Made by a program: the position numbers and the translations under genes. The notes under the pieces were generated by a model. The model was not told where the DNA came from and made no database searches. It saw only the letters and a list, made by a program, of their open reading frames with translations. From the NCBI GenBank assembly GCA_963817735.1, contig CAWFPP010000009.1, forward strand, positions 186,001 through 250,000: a stretch of DNA of 64,000 nucleotides, in the 5' to 3' direction. This DNA comes from Bog-473 sp963817735 (lineage in GTDB: Bacteria; Actinomycetota; Acidimicrobiia; Acidimicrobiales; RAAP-2). The first letter of the stretch is position 1. The number at the start of each line of letters is the position of its first letter. Below are positions 25,489-34,400 of the stretch, piece by piece.

Positions 25489-26424
25489 ATGGCCCATTCG
25501 TTCGAACACATTCCCGTGCTGCGCGACGAAGTGGTCTCGCTCTTCGCATCCGTCCCCCCCGGGTTGGTCGTCGACGCCACCGTCGGAGGCGGGGGGCACG
25601 CCGCGGCGTTGCTCGAGGCGTACGGAGCCCTGCGCATCGTCGGGTTGGACCGCGATCCCGCCGCTCTGCAGGCCGCCCGTGACCGGCTGTCCCCCTACGG
25701 GGACCGGGTCACGCTCGTCGCCGCTCCGTTCTCCACACTGGAGTCCGTTCTGTCCCAGCCCGGGTTCGGGCCCCTTGCGGGCGTGCTCCTCGATCTGGGT
25801 GTCAGCTCCCCTCAGCTCGACTGGTCCGAGCGCGGGTTCTCGTTCCGTCAGGACGGGCCCCTCGACATGCGGATGGACCCGACCAGCGGCCGCACGGCCG
25901 CCAACCTCGTCAACACACTTCCGGTGGACGACCTGGCGGCGCTCTTCCGTGCGAACGGAGAGGGGAGGCTGTCCGGGCGCATCGCCCGGGCCGTCGTGCA
26001 AGCCCGGCCACTGACCTCTACGAGGCAGCTGGCCGAAGTCGTGGCGTCGGCTGTGCCGGCGCCGGCCCGCCGCAAGGGCCACCCGGCCCGGCGGGTCTTT
26101 CAGGCCCTGCGCATGGAGGTGAACGACGAGCTGGGTCAGCTGGCGGCCGCATTGCCCGCCGCGCTATCGCACCTGGCCGTCGGTGGCGTGTGCGCGGTGA
26201 TCAGCTACCACTCGGGCGAGGACCGTCTCACCAAGCAGGTCTTTGCCGACGCCGCGTCAGGTGGGTGCGTCTGCCCGCCCGGCCTGCCCTGCGTCTGCGG
26301 TGCCGTCGTGCGCCATCGTCTCGTCTTCCGCGGTGCCAAGAAACCGTCGGCGGCTGAGGTCGCGGCCAACCCGCGCTCCGAGAGCGCCCGGCTGCGCGCC
26401 ATCGTGCGGACGGAGGCAGACTGA
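25489..26424 (+). CDS. rsmH: 16S rRNA (cytosine-1402 N4) methyltransferase
   Basis: RsmH (MraW) methylates N4 of C1402 in 16S rRNA using SAM. The 311-residue product begins 'MAHSFEHIPVLRDEVVSLF' and contains 'VDATVGGGGHAAALLE' (SAM loop), 'LLDLGVSSPQLD', 'GFSFRQDGPLDMRMDP' and 'ARRVFQALRMEVNDEL', all canonical. I chose ATG 25489, which sits after a G-run and gives the family's usual start; an in-frame ATG at 25384 would add 35 atypical residues. Its TGA overlaps the next ATG (TGATG). Confidence 0.95.
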   Translation: MAHSFEHIPVLRDEVVSLFASVPPGLVVDATVGGGGHAAALLEAYGALRIVGLDRDPAALQAARDRLSPYGDRVTLVAAPFSTLESVLSQPGFGPLAGVLLDLGVSSPQLDWSERGFSFRQDGPLDMRMDPTSGRTAANLVNTLPVDDLAALFRANGEGRLSGRIARAVVQARPLTSTRQLAEVVASAVPAPARRKGHPARRVFQALRMEVNDELGQLAAALPAALSHLAVGGVCAVISYHSGEDRLTKQVFADAASGGCVCPPGLPCVCGAVVRHRLVFRGAKKPSAAEVAANPRSESARLRAIVRTEAD

Positions 26425-27044
26425 TGGCGCCTCCACCCGCGGCAACGGCGACGGCGACTCGCCGGCACGCCGTCGCGACATCCCGGGCGGCGCCCCGCCG
26501 GTCGGGACATGACACCGAAACTCCTTCGACCCGGCGTGCCCCACTCCGGGTCGTCCCGACTCGCACCCGGCGCGGCATTCGAGGGGGCCGCACCGCTGCG
26601 AGTCGGGGGAGGCTCCTCACCGCCGTCTCCGTGGGGATGGTGGTGGCTGCGTTGCTGGCCGTCGTCGTCGGCCAGGCGCTCCTGGCCAACGGCCAGGTGA
26701 AGTTGGCCGCGCTGCAGCAGCAGCTCATCACGGAGCAGAGCGCACACCGCCAGGCGGAACTCAGCGACGCCAAGCTCGAGACGCCGGCGCGGATCGTGGC
26801 CGACGCCACGAGTCAGCTGCACATGGTCGCAGCGGGTGCGAGCGTTATCGAGCTGCCGTATGTCTCCCTGTCCGTGCCCCTCCCCACCCCGAAGGTGACG
26901 CCCGCACCCGCTCCACCCCCGCCGACAACCTCCGCGGCGGGTGCGGGCGCGCCGGCGGGGGATGGGACGACCGGGAACACCGGGACGGGCAGCACGAGCG
27001 CCACGAGCGCCACGTCCGCCACGACGCCTACGTCGACACCGTGA
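26424..27044 (+). CDS. FtsL-like divisome membrane protein
   Basis: A 206-residue bitopic protein in the ftsL position between rsmH and ftsI. A basic cytoplasmic region (about 1-65) precedes one helix (about 68-90), then a short heptad-like segment ('VKLAALQQQLITEQSAHRQA') and a 70-residue Pro/Thr/Ser/Gly tail. FtsL pairs with FtsB/DivIC to activate FtsW-FtsI. Sequence similarity within FtsL is low, so the call rests on position, topology and the coiled coil. Both ends overlap neighbours (TGATG and GTGA). Confidence 0.75.
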   Translation: MAPPPAATATATRRHAVATSRAAPRRSGHDTETPSTRRAPLRVVPTRTRRGIRGGRTAASRGRLLTAVSVGMVVAALLAVVVGQALLANGQVKLAALQQQLITEQSAHRQAELSDAKLETPARIVADATSQLHMVAAGASVIELPYVSLSVPLPTPKVTPAPAPPPPTTSAAGAGAPAGDGTTGNTGTGSTSATSATSATTPTSTP

Positions 27045-29113
27045 GCAGCACGACCCGACATGAGCCTGGGCGCGCGCGCGCCAGTTCAGGCCGCGCGAGC
27101 GGCTCGACCACCCGGCAGGGCGGCGGCAGAACAGGGTCGGTTCGCTCGCCTCGTCCCGCTCCACCCGGACGGCGCCCGCCCGCCGTCCCCCGCCGACCGG
27201 CCGCCATTGCGGCGGCCCCGGCCGCAAGGCCCCGGCCGCGTCCTCACCGCCCGCCGGCCAAGGTCTCGCGGCTCCCCCTGGCCCGCCAACGCCGGGGTTG
27301 GGAGAGCGGGACCTTCACGCGCCGGGTGCGGCTCGTGCGCATGGTCTTGCTGCTGGCCGTGTTGCTGTTGGTGGCCAGGTTGATCGACGTCCAGGTGCTG
27401 CACTCCGACACGTACCAGGCCGCGGCGCGCGGAGAGTCCTCAATACAGGTCTCGCTGCCCTCGCTGCGCGGCGGTATCTACGACCGCGATGGCGCGCCGC
27501 TGGCGCTGTCCGTCCCCACCGATGACGTGGTGGCCGACGACTTCCAGATCGCGCATCCCGTGCAGACGGCTGTCGCGCTCTCGCCCATCATCGATGTGCC
27601 TGTCGCCACGCTCGCGGCGGAGATGCACCTCAAGTCGGGCTACGTGGTGCTGGCCCGCCAGCTCTCCCAGTCGACGGGACAGACGATTTCGGCGGATGCC
27701 TTCCCCGGCATCTCGCTGACCGCCGACTCCAAGCGGGAGGTGCCCAACGGCAACCTGGCGGCGCCCATCGTCGGGTTCACCAACGCTGCGGGCAAGGGTG
27801 CGGCCGGGTTGGAGTACGAGTACAACAACCTGGAGGCCGGCACCGACGGCAAGAAGACGATCATGGAGTCGCCCGCCGGCGTGGCCCTGCCCCAGTCGCC
27901 GGTGACCAACCAGGTCGCCTCGAGCCCCGGGACCGGTCTGGAGCTGACCCTCGATTCCCAGCTGCAGTACGAGTCCGAGCAGGCACTGGCGAGTGCGATC
28001 GAGACCTCGAACTCCACCAGCGGCACTGCGGTCGTCATGGACGTGAAGACCGGTCAGATCCTCTCCATGGCCAATCTCGTCGCCACCCACCCGGCCGCGC
28101 TCGGCGCGCCGCCGGCCACCGCGCCCTCGGACCCCGGCGGCGTCGTCCCGATCGGGCCGAAAGACGCCGTCAACGAAGCGCAGAGCAACCTGGCGGTGAC
28201 GCAGCTCTACGAGCCGGGCTCGGTCTTCAAGCTGGTGACGTTCTCCGCTGCGCTGCAGGACGGCCTCATCAATCCCAACTCCGACTTCACCGTGCCCGAC
28301 CAGATCAGCCTGGACGGCTCGACCTTTCACGACGCCGAGCCCCACCCCACCGAGCAGCTGACTGCCACGCAGATCCTGGCCCAGTCGTCGAACATCGGCA
28401 CGTCGGAGATCGCGCAGGGAGTGGGGGAGCAGCGGCTGCTCGACCAGGTGAAGACGCTCGGTTTCGGGCAGGCCACCGGCCTCGACTTCCCTGGCGAATC
28501 GCCCGGCCTTCTGGCCACCGCCGCGCAGTGGGAGCCGACGGACTACGTCTCGCTCCCCATTGGCCAGGTCGACGCCGTCAGCGCCCTGCAGGTGCTCGAT
28601 GCGTACAACGCCGTGGCGAACGGCGGCACCTACGTGGCGCCGAAGCTCGTACAGGCCACCGTCAGCCCCTCGGGCGCGCTGACCGACACCGCCCCGTCGG
28701 CCACCCACCCGGTCTTCACGCCCTCAGTCGACGCCGAGCTCTCCACCATGCTCGAGCAGGTGGTCAACCAGGGCACGGGCACCAGCGCGGCCGTGCCGGG
28801 ATACACGGTGGCCGGCAAGACCGGGACCGCGCAGATCCCCACGGCGGGTCAAGACTCCTACATCCCCGGCGCCTACATGGCGTCCTTCGTCGGGTTCGCC
28901 CCGGCCGCGAATCCCACCCTCTCCATGATCGTGGTCCTCGACCGGCCCACGCCGATCTTCGGTGGCACCGTGGCGGCGCCGGTCTTCTCGCAGATCATGA
29001 GCTACGCACTGCACCGCTACGACATCCCCACCACCCCAGGCGCCCAGACGCCCCCCAGCACCCCGGGCGCAACGCCGCCGTCTACGTCGGACCAGGCCCA
29101 GGACATCACGTGA
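27041..29113 (+). CDS. ftsI: Septal peptidoglycan transpeptidase (PBP3-type)
   Basis: A class B penicillin-binding protein that cross-links septal peptidoglycan with FtsW. The 690-residue product has a long Pro/Arg/Gly cytoplasmic region (about 1-105), one helix (about 107-124), a dimerisation domain, and a transpeptidase domain with the three active-site motifs: SxxK in 'EPGSVFKLVTF' (about 390), SxN in 'AQSSNIGTSE' (about 448) and KTG in 'VAGKTGTAQIP' (about 592). A Pro/Thr tail ends the protein. The GTG start overlaps the ftsL-like stop. Confidence 0.93.
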   Translation: MSSTTRHEPGRARASSGRASGSTTRQGGGRTGSVRSPRPAPPGRRPPAVPRRPAAIAAAPAARPRPRPHRPPAKVSRLPLARQRRGWESGTFTRRVRLVRMVLLLAVLLLVARLIDVQVLHSDTYQAAARGESSIQVSLPSLRGGIYDRDGAPLALSVPTDDVVADDFQIAHPVQTAVALSPIIDVPVATLAAEMHLKSGYVVLARQLSQSTGQTISADAFPGISLTADSKREVPNGNLAAPIVGFTNAAGKGAAGLEYEYNNLEAGTDGKKTIMESPAGVALPQSPVTNQVASSPGTGLELTLDSQLQYESEQALASAIETSNSTSGTAVVMDVKTGQILSMANLVATHPAALGAPPATAPSDPGGVVPIGPKDAVNEAQSNLAVTQLYEPGSVFKLVTFSAALQDGLINPNSDFTVPDQISLDGSTFHDAEPHPTEQLTATQILAQSSNIGTSEIAQGVGEQRLLDQVKTLGFGQATGLDFPGESPGLLATAAQWEPTDYVSLPIGQVDAVSALQVLDAYNAVANGGTYVAPKLVQATVSPSGALTDTAPSATHPVFTPSVDAELSTMLEQVVNQGTGTSAAVPGYTVAGKTGTAQIPTAGQDSYIPGAYMASFVGFAPAANPTLSMIVVLDRPTPIFGGTVAAPVFSQIMSYALHRYDIPTTPGAQTPPSTPGATPPSTSDQAQDIT

Positions 29114-29183
29114 CCCTGGCTGTCACGCCAGTTGCAGCTGTCTCGCAGGGGTGTCCGCGGCATGTAACGCTGTCGGTTCGACC

Positions 29184-30758
29184 ATGCCACGTGTGCCCAT
29201 GAACCTCCTCTTCGACGACATAGAGGTGATCGAGTCCGTCGGCGACCCCTCGGTGGTCGAGGTCGGCGGCATCTCGCACGACAGCCGCCGAGTCGTCCCG
29301 GGCGATCTCTTCTGCTGCGTGCCGGGCCGCGTCAGCGACGGGCACGTCCACGCCGCCGAGGCAGTGGACCGTGGGGCGATCGGCCTGCTGTGCGAGCATT
29401 TCATCCCCGAGCTGATCGACCATGACGTGGTGCAGACGCGGATCGCGCCGGGGACCATGCGCCCGGCGATGGCGCGGTTGGCGGCCGCCTTCTACGGCCA
29501 CCCCGCTCGCGACCTGTCGATGATCGGCGTGACCGGCACCAACGGCAAGACCACCGTGACCCAGCTGCTGGGCGACCTCCTCAGCGCGGCCGGACATCCC
29601 ACCAATGTCATGGGGACGCTGTCGGGGACGCGCACGACGCCAGAGGCCACCGAGGTGCAGCGGGTGCTGGCCGGGGTGCGCGACCGCCAGAAGTCCGACG
29701 GTCATCGGCACGCCGTGGCGATGGAGGTGTCGAGCCATGCCCTCGTGCAGTCACGCGTCGAGGGCATCCACTTCGACGTTGCCGTCTTCACCAACCTCAG
29801 CCACGACCACCTCGATTATCACGGGACGATGGAGGACTACTTCGAGGCGAAGGCGATGCTCTTCAGCCCGAGCCACGCCTTGCGCGGTGTCGTCCAGGCC
29901 GACCATCCCTGGGGGCAGCGTCTCTTGGAGCAAGCCCGCATCCCCACGGTCGCCGTGCACCATGCCGATGCCTCCGACATCGTGCTCCGCCCCGGACGTT
30001 CGGCGTTCACCTGGCGCGGGCAGCGGATCACCACGCCGCTGACCGGTGCCATCAACGTCGACAACGCCCTGTTGGCGGCCGAGGCCGCGCTGGCGCTCGA
30101 GGAGCCGGACCTCGGGCCCGAGGAGATCGCCCGGGCCATGGCCCACGTGGACCCCGTGCCGGGACGGCTGCAGGTCATTGCCGCGCCGGGGGACCGGGAG
30201 GCCGCCGAGGGCCCTTCCTTCACGGTGCTGGTCGACTACGCGCACACCCCGGCCGGGCTGGAGGTCGTGCTGAGCGAGGCCCGGGCCCTGGCACCGGCGG
30301 GCCGAGTGCTCTGCGTCTTCGGCTGCGGCGGCAACCGTGACCGGGGCAAGCGCCCCCTCATGGGTGCGGTGGCGGCGCAGCACAGCGACGTGGCCTTCGT
30401 CACCTCGGACAACCCGCGCGACGAGGATCCCCTGGCCATCATCGGGGAAGTCGTGGCGGGCGTCCCCGAGGGCCTGTCCAACCCGCACCTCGTGGTCGAG
30501 CCCGATCGGGGCGTGGCCATCCGCCTGGCCCTCGACGCGGCCCAGCGGGGTGACGTGGTCGTCATTGCCGGCAAGGGGCACGAGACCTCCCAGGAGGTCG
30601 GCGGGCAGCGCCTTCCCTTCGACGACGCCGTCGAGGCGCGCCGGGCCCTCTCGGCCCGCTTCGGATCGGACCCGCGCACGTGGACGGCACCGGCACCTTC
30701 GTCGGCTTCGTCGTCGGCACCGGCTCCGGTCCCCGGGCAGTCCCTGCCGGAGGCCTGA
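29184..30758 (+). CDS. murE: UDP-MurNAc-tripeptide synthetase
   Basis: MurE adds the third residue of the peptidoglycan stem peptide. The product has 'ISHDSRRVVPGDLFCCVPG', the ATP loop 'GVTGTNGKTTVTQLL', 'AMEVSSHAL', 'FTNLSHDHLDYHG', and the 'SDNPRDEDP' motif, in which DNPR marks enzymes that add meso-diaminopimelate. The start is uncertain: ATG 29184, ATG 29199 and GTG 29151 are all in frame with weak ribosome-binding sites. The C-terminal 30 residues are Ala/Ser/Pro-rich. mraY follows after 6 bases, without the usual murF between them. Confidence 0.93.
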   Translation: MPRVPMNLLFDDIEVIESVGDPSVVEVGGISHDSRRVVPGDLFCCVPGRVSDGHVHAAEAVDRGAIGLLCEHFIPELIDHDVVQTRIAPGTMRPAMARLAAAFYGHPARDLSMIGVTGTNGKTTVTQLLGDLLSAAGHPTNVMGTLSGTRTTPEATEVQRVLAGVRDRQKSDGHRHAVAMEVSSHALVQSRVEGIHFDVAVFTNLSHDHLDYHGTMEDYFEAKAMLFSPSHALRGVVQADHPWGQRLLEQARIPTVAVHHADASDIVLRPGRSAFTWRGQRITTPLTGAINVDNALLAAEAALALEEPDLGPEEIARAMAHVDPVPGRLQVIAAPGDREAAEGPSFTVLVDYAHTPAGLEVVLSEARALAPAGRVLCVFGCGGNRDRGKRPLMGAVAAQHSDVAFVTSDNPRDEDPLAIIGEVVAGVPEGLSNPHLVVEPDRGVAIRLALDAAQRGDVVVIAGKGHETSQEVGGQRLPFDDAVEARRALSARFGSDPRTWTAPAPSSASSSAPAPVPGQSLPEA

Positions 30759-30764
30759 CGGCAC

Positions 30765-31805
30765 GTGCTCGGGCTGCTGGTCTCGGGAGGAGTCGCGCTG
30801 TGGATCGCCATCCTCTTCACCCCCGTCCTGATCCGCTACTTCCGCTCCCGCGAGCTCGGTCAGCACATCAGGGAGGACGGTCCCGCCTCCCATTCGGCCA
30901 AGGCCGGGACGCCGACGATGGGCGGTATCGCCATCATCGGCGCCACCGTGTTCGGGTACGCCATCGGGCACCTCGGCACCGAGATCCGGTTCTCGCGCAC
31001 TGGCTACCTCGCCGTCGGCGCCGTGGTTGCGTTCGGCCTCATCGGCTACCTCGACGACTACATCAAGGTCCACCACAAGCGCAGCCTCGGGCTGAACAAG
31101 CGCGGGAAGTCGGCCGCGCAGTTCGTCTGCGCGCTGGCCTTCGCCGAGTTGGCAGTGCACTGGGTGCACACGTCGACGGCGCTCTCGTTCACGCGGGCGG
31201 ACGCCATCGGCGTCAACCTGGGTCAGTACGTCTGGGTGATCTTCGCCGTGGTCGTCATGGTGGGCGCGTCCAACGCGGTGAACATCACCGACGGGGTCGA
31301 CGGGTTGGCCGCCGGCTCCGGCACGTTCTGCTTCGCCGTGCTGTCGATCATGGGCTACTGGATCTTCCGGCACTACTCCATCTATCACGTGCTCCCCGCG
31401 TCGGCCGTCGACCTGGCGTTGGTGGCGGTCGCGCTGGCCGGCGCCTGCATCGGTTTCCTGTGGTGGAACGCGGCGCCCGCCAAGATCATCATGGGCGACA
31501 CCGGGTCGCTGGCCATCGGTGCCGGCCTGGCCGCGGTATGCCTCCTCCTCAATCTCGATCTCCTGCTCCTCGTCATCGGTGGGCTCTTCGTCATGGAGAC
31601 GCTCTCGGTGATCCTGCAGGTCATCAGTTTCCGCATGTTCCACCGGCGCATCTTCCGCATGGCCCCCATTCACCACCACTTCGAGCTCGGGGGCTGGCCG
31701 GAGACCACGGTCATCGTCCGCTTCTGGATCCTCGGCGGGCTCTTCTGCGCGCTGGGGCTCGGCATCTTCTACGGCGACTTCCTCACGGTGGCGAAGTTCA
31801 CATGA
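30765..31805 (+). CDS. mraY: Phospho-N-acetylmuramoyl-pentapeptide transferase
   Basis: MraY makes lipid I by transferring phospho-MurNAc-pentapeptide to undecaprenyl phosphate. The 346-residue, ten-helix protein (GTG 30765) shows 'GTPTMGGIAIIG', 'GYLDDYIKVHHKRSLGL' with the catalytic Asp pair, 'NITDGVDGLAAG', 'IIMGDTGSLAIG' and 'RIFRMAPIHHHFELGGWPE'. Its last codons overlap the start of a 50-codon frame (ATGA) where murD would be expected. Confidence 0.95.
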   Translation: MLGLLVSGGVALWIAILFTPVLIRYFRSRELGQHIREDGPASHSAKAGTPTMGGIAIIGATVFGYAIGHLGTEIRFSRTGYLAVGAVVAFGLIGYLDDYIKVHHKRSLGLNKRGKSAAQFVCALAFAELAVHWVHTSTALSFTRADAIGVNLGQYVWVIFAVVVMVGASNAVNITDGVDGLAAGSGTFCFAVLSIMGYWIFRHYSIYHVLPASAVDLALVAVALAGACIGFLWWNAAPAKIIMGDTGSLAIGAGLAAVCLLLNLDLLLLVIGGLFVMETLSVILQVISFRMFHRRIFRMAPIHHHFELGGWPETTVIVRFWILGGLFCALGLGIFYGDFLTVAKFT

Positions 31806-31954
31806 CCGGCCGGCGCATGGGCGCGCCCGTCACGAGAGGGACTGCCGGCGCGGTCCGCCACTTCGTCCGCGCCGTGGGGAAGACTGCACGCATGCATCGG
31901 GTGTCGGACCGGGCAGAGCGGCGCGCACGCGCCCAGAGGGTGTGGGCGCGATGA
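31802..31954 (+). CDS. 50-residue basic ORF coupled between mraY and ftsW
   Basis: The ATG (31802) overlaps the mraY stop as ATGA, and the TGA (31952-31954) overlaps the ftsW ATG as ATGA, so the frame fills the gap with no spare base. Third-position GC is about 84 percent, like its neighbours. The peptide is highly basic (about 15 Arg, one Lys), with no hydrophobic helix and no match I recognise; it is not a fragment of MurD. It may be a real small protein or simply a coupling spacer. Confidence 0.45.
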   Translation: MTGRRMGAPVTRGTAGAVRHFVRAVGKTARMHRVSDRAERRARAQRVWAR

Positions 31955-33255
31955 CCGCAGCGTCGACGCGCAGCGCGGACCGGGCACGGCGGCACATGTC
32001 GCCCGGGGCCCGCCGGACCAGCAGGACGGCGACCGCCCCGCCGCGCTCGTCGGCCCACCGCGCAGCCGCCCGCACGGCCGACCTCGGCATCCGCATCGGC
32101 AGCCGCCGGCTCTCCGTCTCGACGCTGCTGCTCCTCGATGTGGTCCTCCTCTGCCTCATAGGGCTCGTCATGGTCGGCTCGGCGTCGTCGGTCATCTCCA
32201 TCGCCACCTACGGCTCGCCCTGGGCCATCCTCGTCCGGGAGGCCATGTGGATGGCGATCGGCGCCGTCGTGCTCTGGCTGGCCGTCCGCTTCGACTACCG
32301 CAAGCTGCGGCGGTTCAGCCCCCTCATTTTGCTCGTGACGTTTGGGCTCCTCTTCGTGGTGCTGGTCCCCGGCCTCGGCGTCCACGCCATGGGGTCGAGC
32401 CGCTGGGTTGGCTTCGGGCAGTTCCGGCTGCAGCCGTCCGAGTTGATGAAGCTGGCGCTCACCCTCTTCGTCGCCGACTTCATCACCCGCCGCCTCGATG
32501 AGGACGCCGCCGATCGCCGCATCATCGGCCCGCTGCTGATCGTGACCGGCTTCGCCTGCGTGCTCATCCTGGCCCAGCCCGACATGGGCACGGCCATGGT
32601 CCTCGGCTTCATCGCGCTGGCCCTCCTGTTCGTCTCGGGCGTGCGCCTGGGGCCGGTCATGAAGGTGCTGGCCGCCCTGGTCGGCCTGGGCCTGATCGTG
32701 GCGGTGGCCTCGCCCTACCGCCGGGCCCGTCTCCTGTCGTTCATGGACCCCTCCGCCCACAGTTCCGGTTCGGGCTACCAGGTCATGCAGTCGCTCATCG
32801 GGCTGGGATCGGGCCACGTCGTCGGCTCCGGCCTCGGCGGCGGCCAGGCCCAGTGGGGCTTCCTGCCCAACGCGCAGACTGATTTCATCTTCTCCGTGAT
32901 CGGTGAGCAGCTCGGGATCATCGGCGCTGTCTTCGTGCTCGCGCTCCTCGTCGGCTTCATGTGGCTCGGCATCCGGGCGGCCGTGCAGTCGAGGGACCGC
33001 TTCGGTGCGCTGGTCTGCCTCGGGATCGTCGCCTGGATAGGGGCCGAGACCCTCATCAACGTCGGAGCGGTGGTGGGCGTGCTCCCCGTCACCGGCATTC
33101 CGCTCCCCTTCATCTCCTTCGGTGGCTCGTCGCTGGTCATCACCATGGCGGCGGCCGGCATTCTGATCAATGTGGCGCGGCAGGGCGAGGCCGGGGCCGC
33201 GCTGCGGGTCGCTGGGTCGGGCCGCCTGCCCACCGGCGCGGCCCGAGGTCGGTGA
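31951..33255 (+). CDS. ftsW: Septal peptidoglycan glycosyltransferase FtsW
   Basis: FtsW is the SEDS-family polymerase that works with FtsI at the septum. The 434-residue protein has a basic N-terminus (about 50 residues) and about ten helices. Signatures are 'GVHAMGSSRWVGFGQFRLQP', 'SELMKLALTLFVAD', 'AQPDMGTAMVLG', 'SGSGYQVMQSLIGLGSG' and 'GIPLPFISFGGSSL'. I prefer the ATG at 31951, coupled to the small ORF; GTG 31942 would add 3 residues. Its stop overlaps murG (GTGA). Confidence 0.94.
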   Translation: MTAASTRSADRARRHMSPGARRTSRTATAPPRSSAHRAAARTADLGIRIGSRRLSVSTLLLLDVVLLCLIGLVMVGSASSVISIATYGSPWAILVREAMWMAIGAVVLWLAVRFDYRKLRRFSPLILLVTFGLLFVVLVPGLGVHAMGSSRWVGFGQFRLQPSELMKLALTLFVADFITRRLDEDAADRRIIGPLLIVTGFACVLILAQPDMGTAMVLGFIALALLFVSGVRLGPVMKVLAALVGLGLIVAVASPYRRARLLSFMDPSAHSSGSGYQVMQSLIGLGSGHVVGSGLGGGQAQWGFLPNAQTDFIFSVIGEQLGIIGAVFVLALLVGFMWLGIRAAVQSRDRFGALVCLGIVAWIGAETLINVGAVVGVLPVTGIPLPFISFGGSSLVITMAAAGILINVARQGEAGAALRVAGSGRLPTGAARGR

Positions 33256-34400
33256 GCGCCCGGCGCGGCACGGTGATCGCGGGTGGCGGCACGGGCGGTC
33301 ATATCGTCCCCTCCCTGCAGATAGCCCGCGCCCTGGTCGACCGGGGTCATGCCGCGGCGTCGATCGAGCTCTACGGCTCACGGCGCGGGCAGGAGGCCAC
33401 GACGTGGCCGACGCTCGAATTCCCTTACACCCTGCTCCACGGTCGAGGCCTGCGCCGCAGCATGCGCCCGGCCGCCTGCTTGGCCAACGCGGGGGCGGTG
33501 GCCGGCCTGGCCTGGGCCTGCCTGCGCGCCCTGGCCTCGTTCGTGCACCGGCGGCCACGCGTGGTGGTGGTGGTCGGGGGGTACGCCAGCTTCCCCGCCG
33601 GGCTGGCGGCCCTGTGCACCAGGGTGCCGCTCGTCTGCATGACCACCGACTCGGTGCCGGGCGCCGTCAACGGCCTGCTCGGCCGCTACGCCGCGGCGAA
33701 TGCCGTGGCCTTCGCCGGGACCGACCTGCCGCGGGCCCACGTCACCGGCACGCCCGTGTGGCCGGCGCTCGCCACACTGGAGCGGACACCTGAGGGCCGC
33801 GCCGCCAGCAGGATTGCGCTGGGCCTCCCGCCCGAGCGCCAGACCGTGGCCTGCGCCGGCGGCTCCCTCGGTGCCCGCCGGGTCAACCGTGCCGCGGCGG
33901 ACCTCGCGGCGTCATGGGTCGCCCGCTCCGACCGCTCCGTGTACCACGTCACAGGACGACGGGACTATGAGGCGTTCGCGACCACCCCTGCTGTGGACGG
34001 CGTGACGTCGGCCGGGGGGGACGGGCCGGGGCTCCGTTACCAGGTGGTGCCCTTCGAGGACGACATGCCCGACTTCTACAACGCAGCCGACGTCTGTGTC
34101 GTCCGGGCCGGGGCCATGACCGTGGCCGAGGTGCTGATGGCGGGTGTGGCGGCCATCCTGGTCCCGCTCCCCGGGGCCCCGCGCGACCACCAGACGCGAA
34201 ACGCCGAGGCTCTGGTCGCCATGGGCGCCGCGGTGCACGTCCCCGATGACGAGTGCGACGGGCGGCGGCTCGCCCTCGAGCTCGATGCGCTTCTCGACGA
34301 CCCCGCGCGTCTCCGCTCCATGCGCGACGCGGCGCGGAACAACGGCCGCCCCGACGCGGCGGCCCGCGTGGCCGAGTTGGTGGACGTCCATGCCCGCTGA
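33252..34400 (+). CDS. murG: Lipid II synthase (UDP-GlcNAc transferase)
   Basis: MurG adds N-acetylglucosamine to lipid I on the inner membrane face. The 382-residue GT28 protein starts at GTG 33252 with 'VIAGGGTGGHIVPSL', followed by 'VVVGGYASFPAG', 'TGTPVWPAL', 'CAGGSLGARRVN', 'FYNAADVCVVRAGAMTVAEV' and 'LVPLPGAPRDHQTRNAEAL', matching the donor and acceptor motifs. It overlaps murC by 11 bases. Confidence 0.94.
   Translation: MSARRGTVIAGGGTGGHIVPSLQIARALVDRGHAAASIELYGSRRGQEATTWPTLEFPYTLLHGRGLRRSMRPAACLANAGAVAGLAWACLRALASFVHRRPRVVVVVGGYASFPAGLAALCTRVPLVCMTTDSVPGAVNGLLGRYAAANAVAFAGTDLPRAHVTGTPVWPALATLERTPEGRAASRIALGLPPERQTVACAGGSLGARRVNRAAADLAASWVARSDRSVYHVTGRRDYEAFATTPAVDGVTSAGGDGPGLRYQVVPFEDDMPDFYNAADVCVVRAGAMTVAEVLMAGVAAILVPLPGAPRDHQTRNAEALVAMGAAVHVPDDECDGRRLALELDALLDDPARLRSMRDAARNNGRPDAAARVAELVDVHAR

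Noticed and set aside
29751..31679. Long antisense frame opposite murE and mraY
   Set aside because: The translation is low-complexity Asp/Glu/Arg/His; a shadow of the sense genes.
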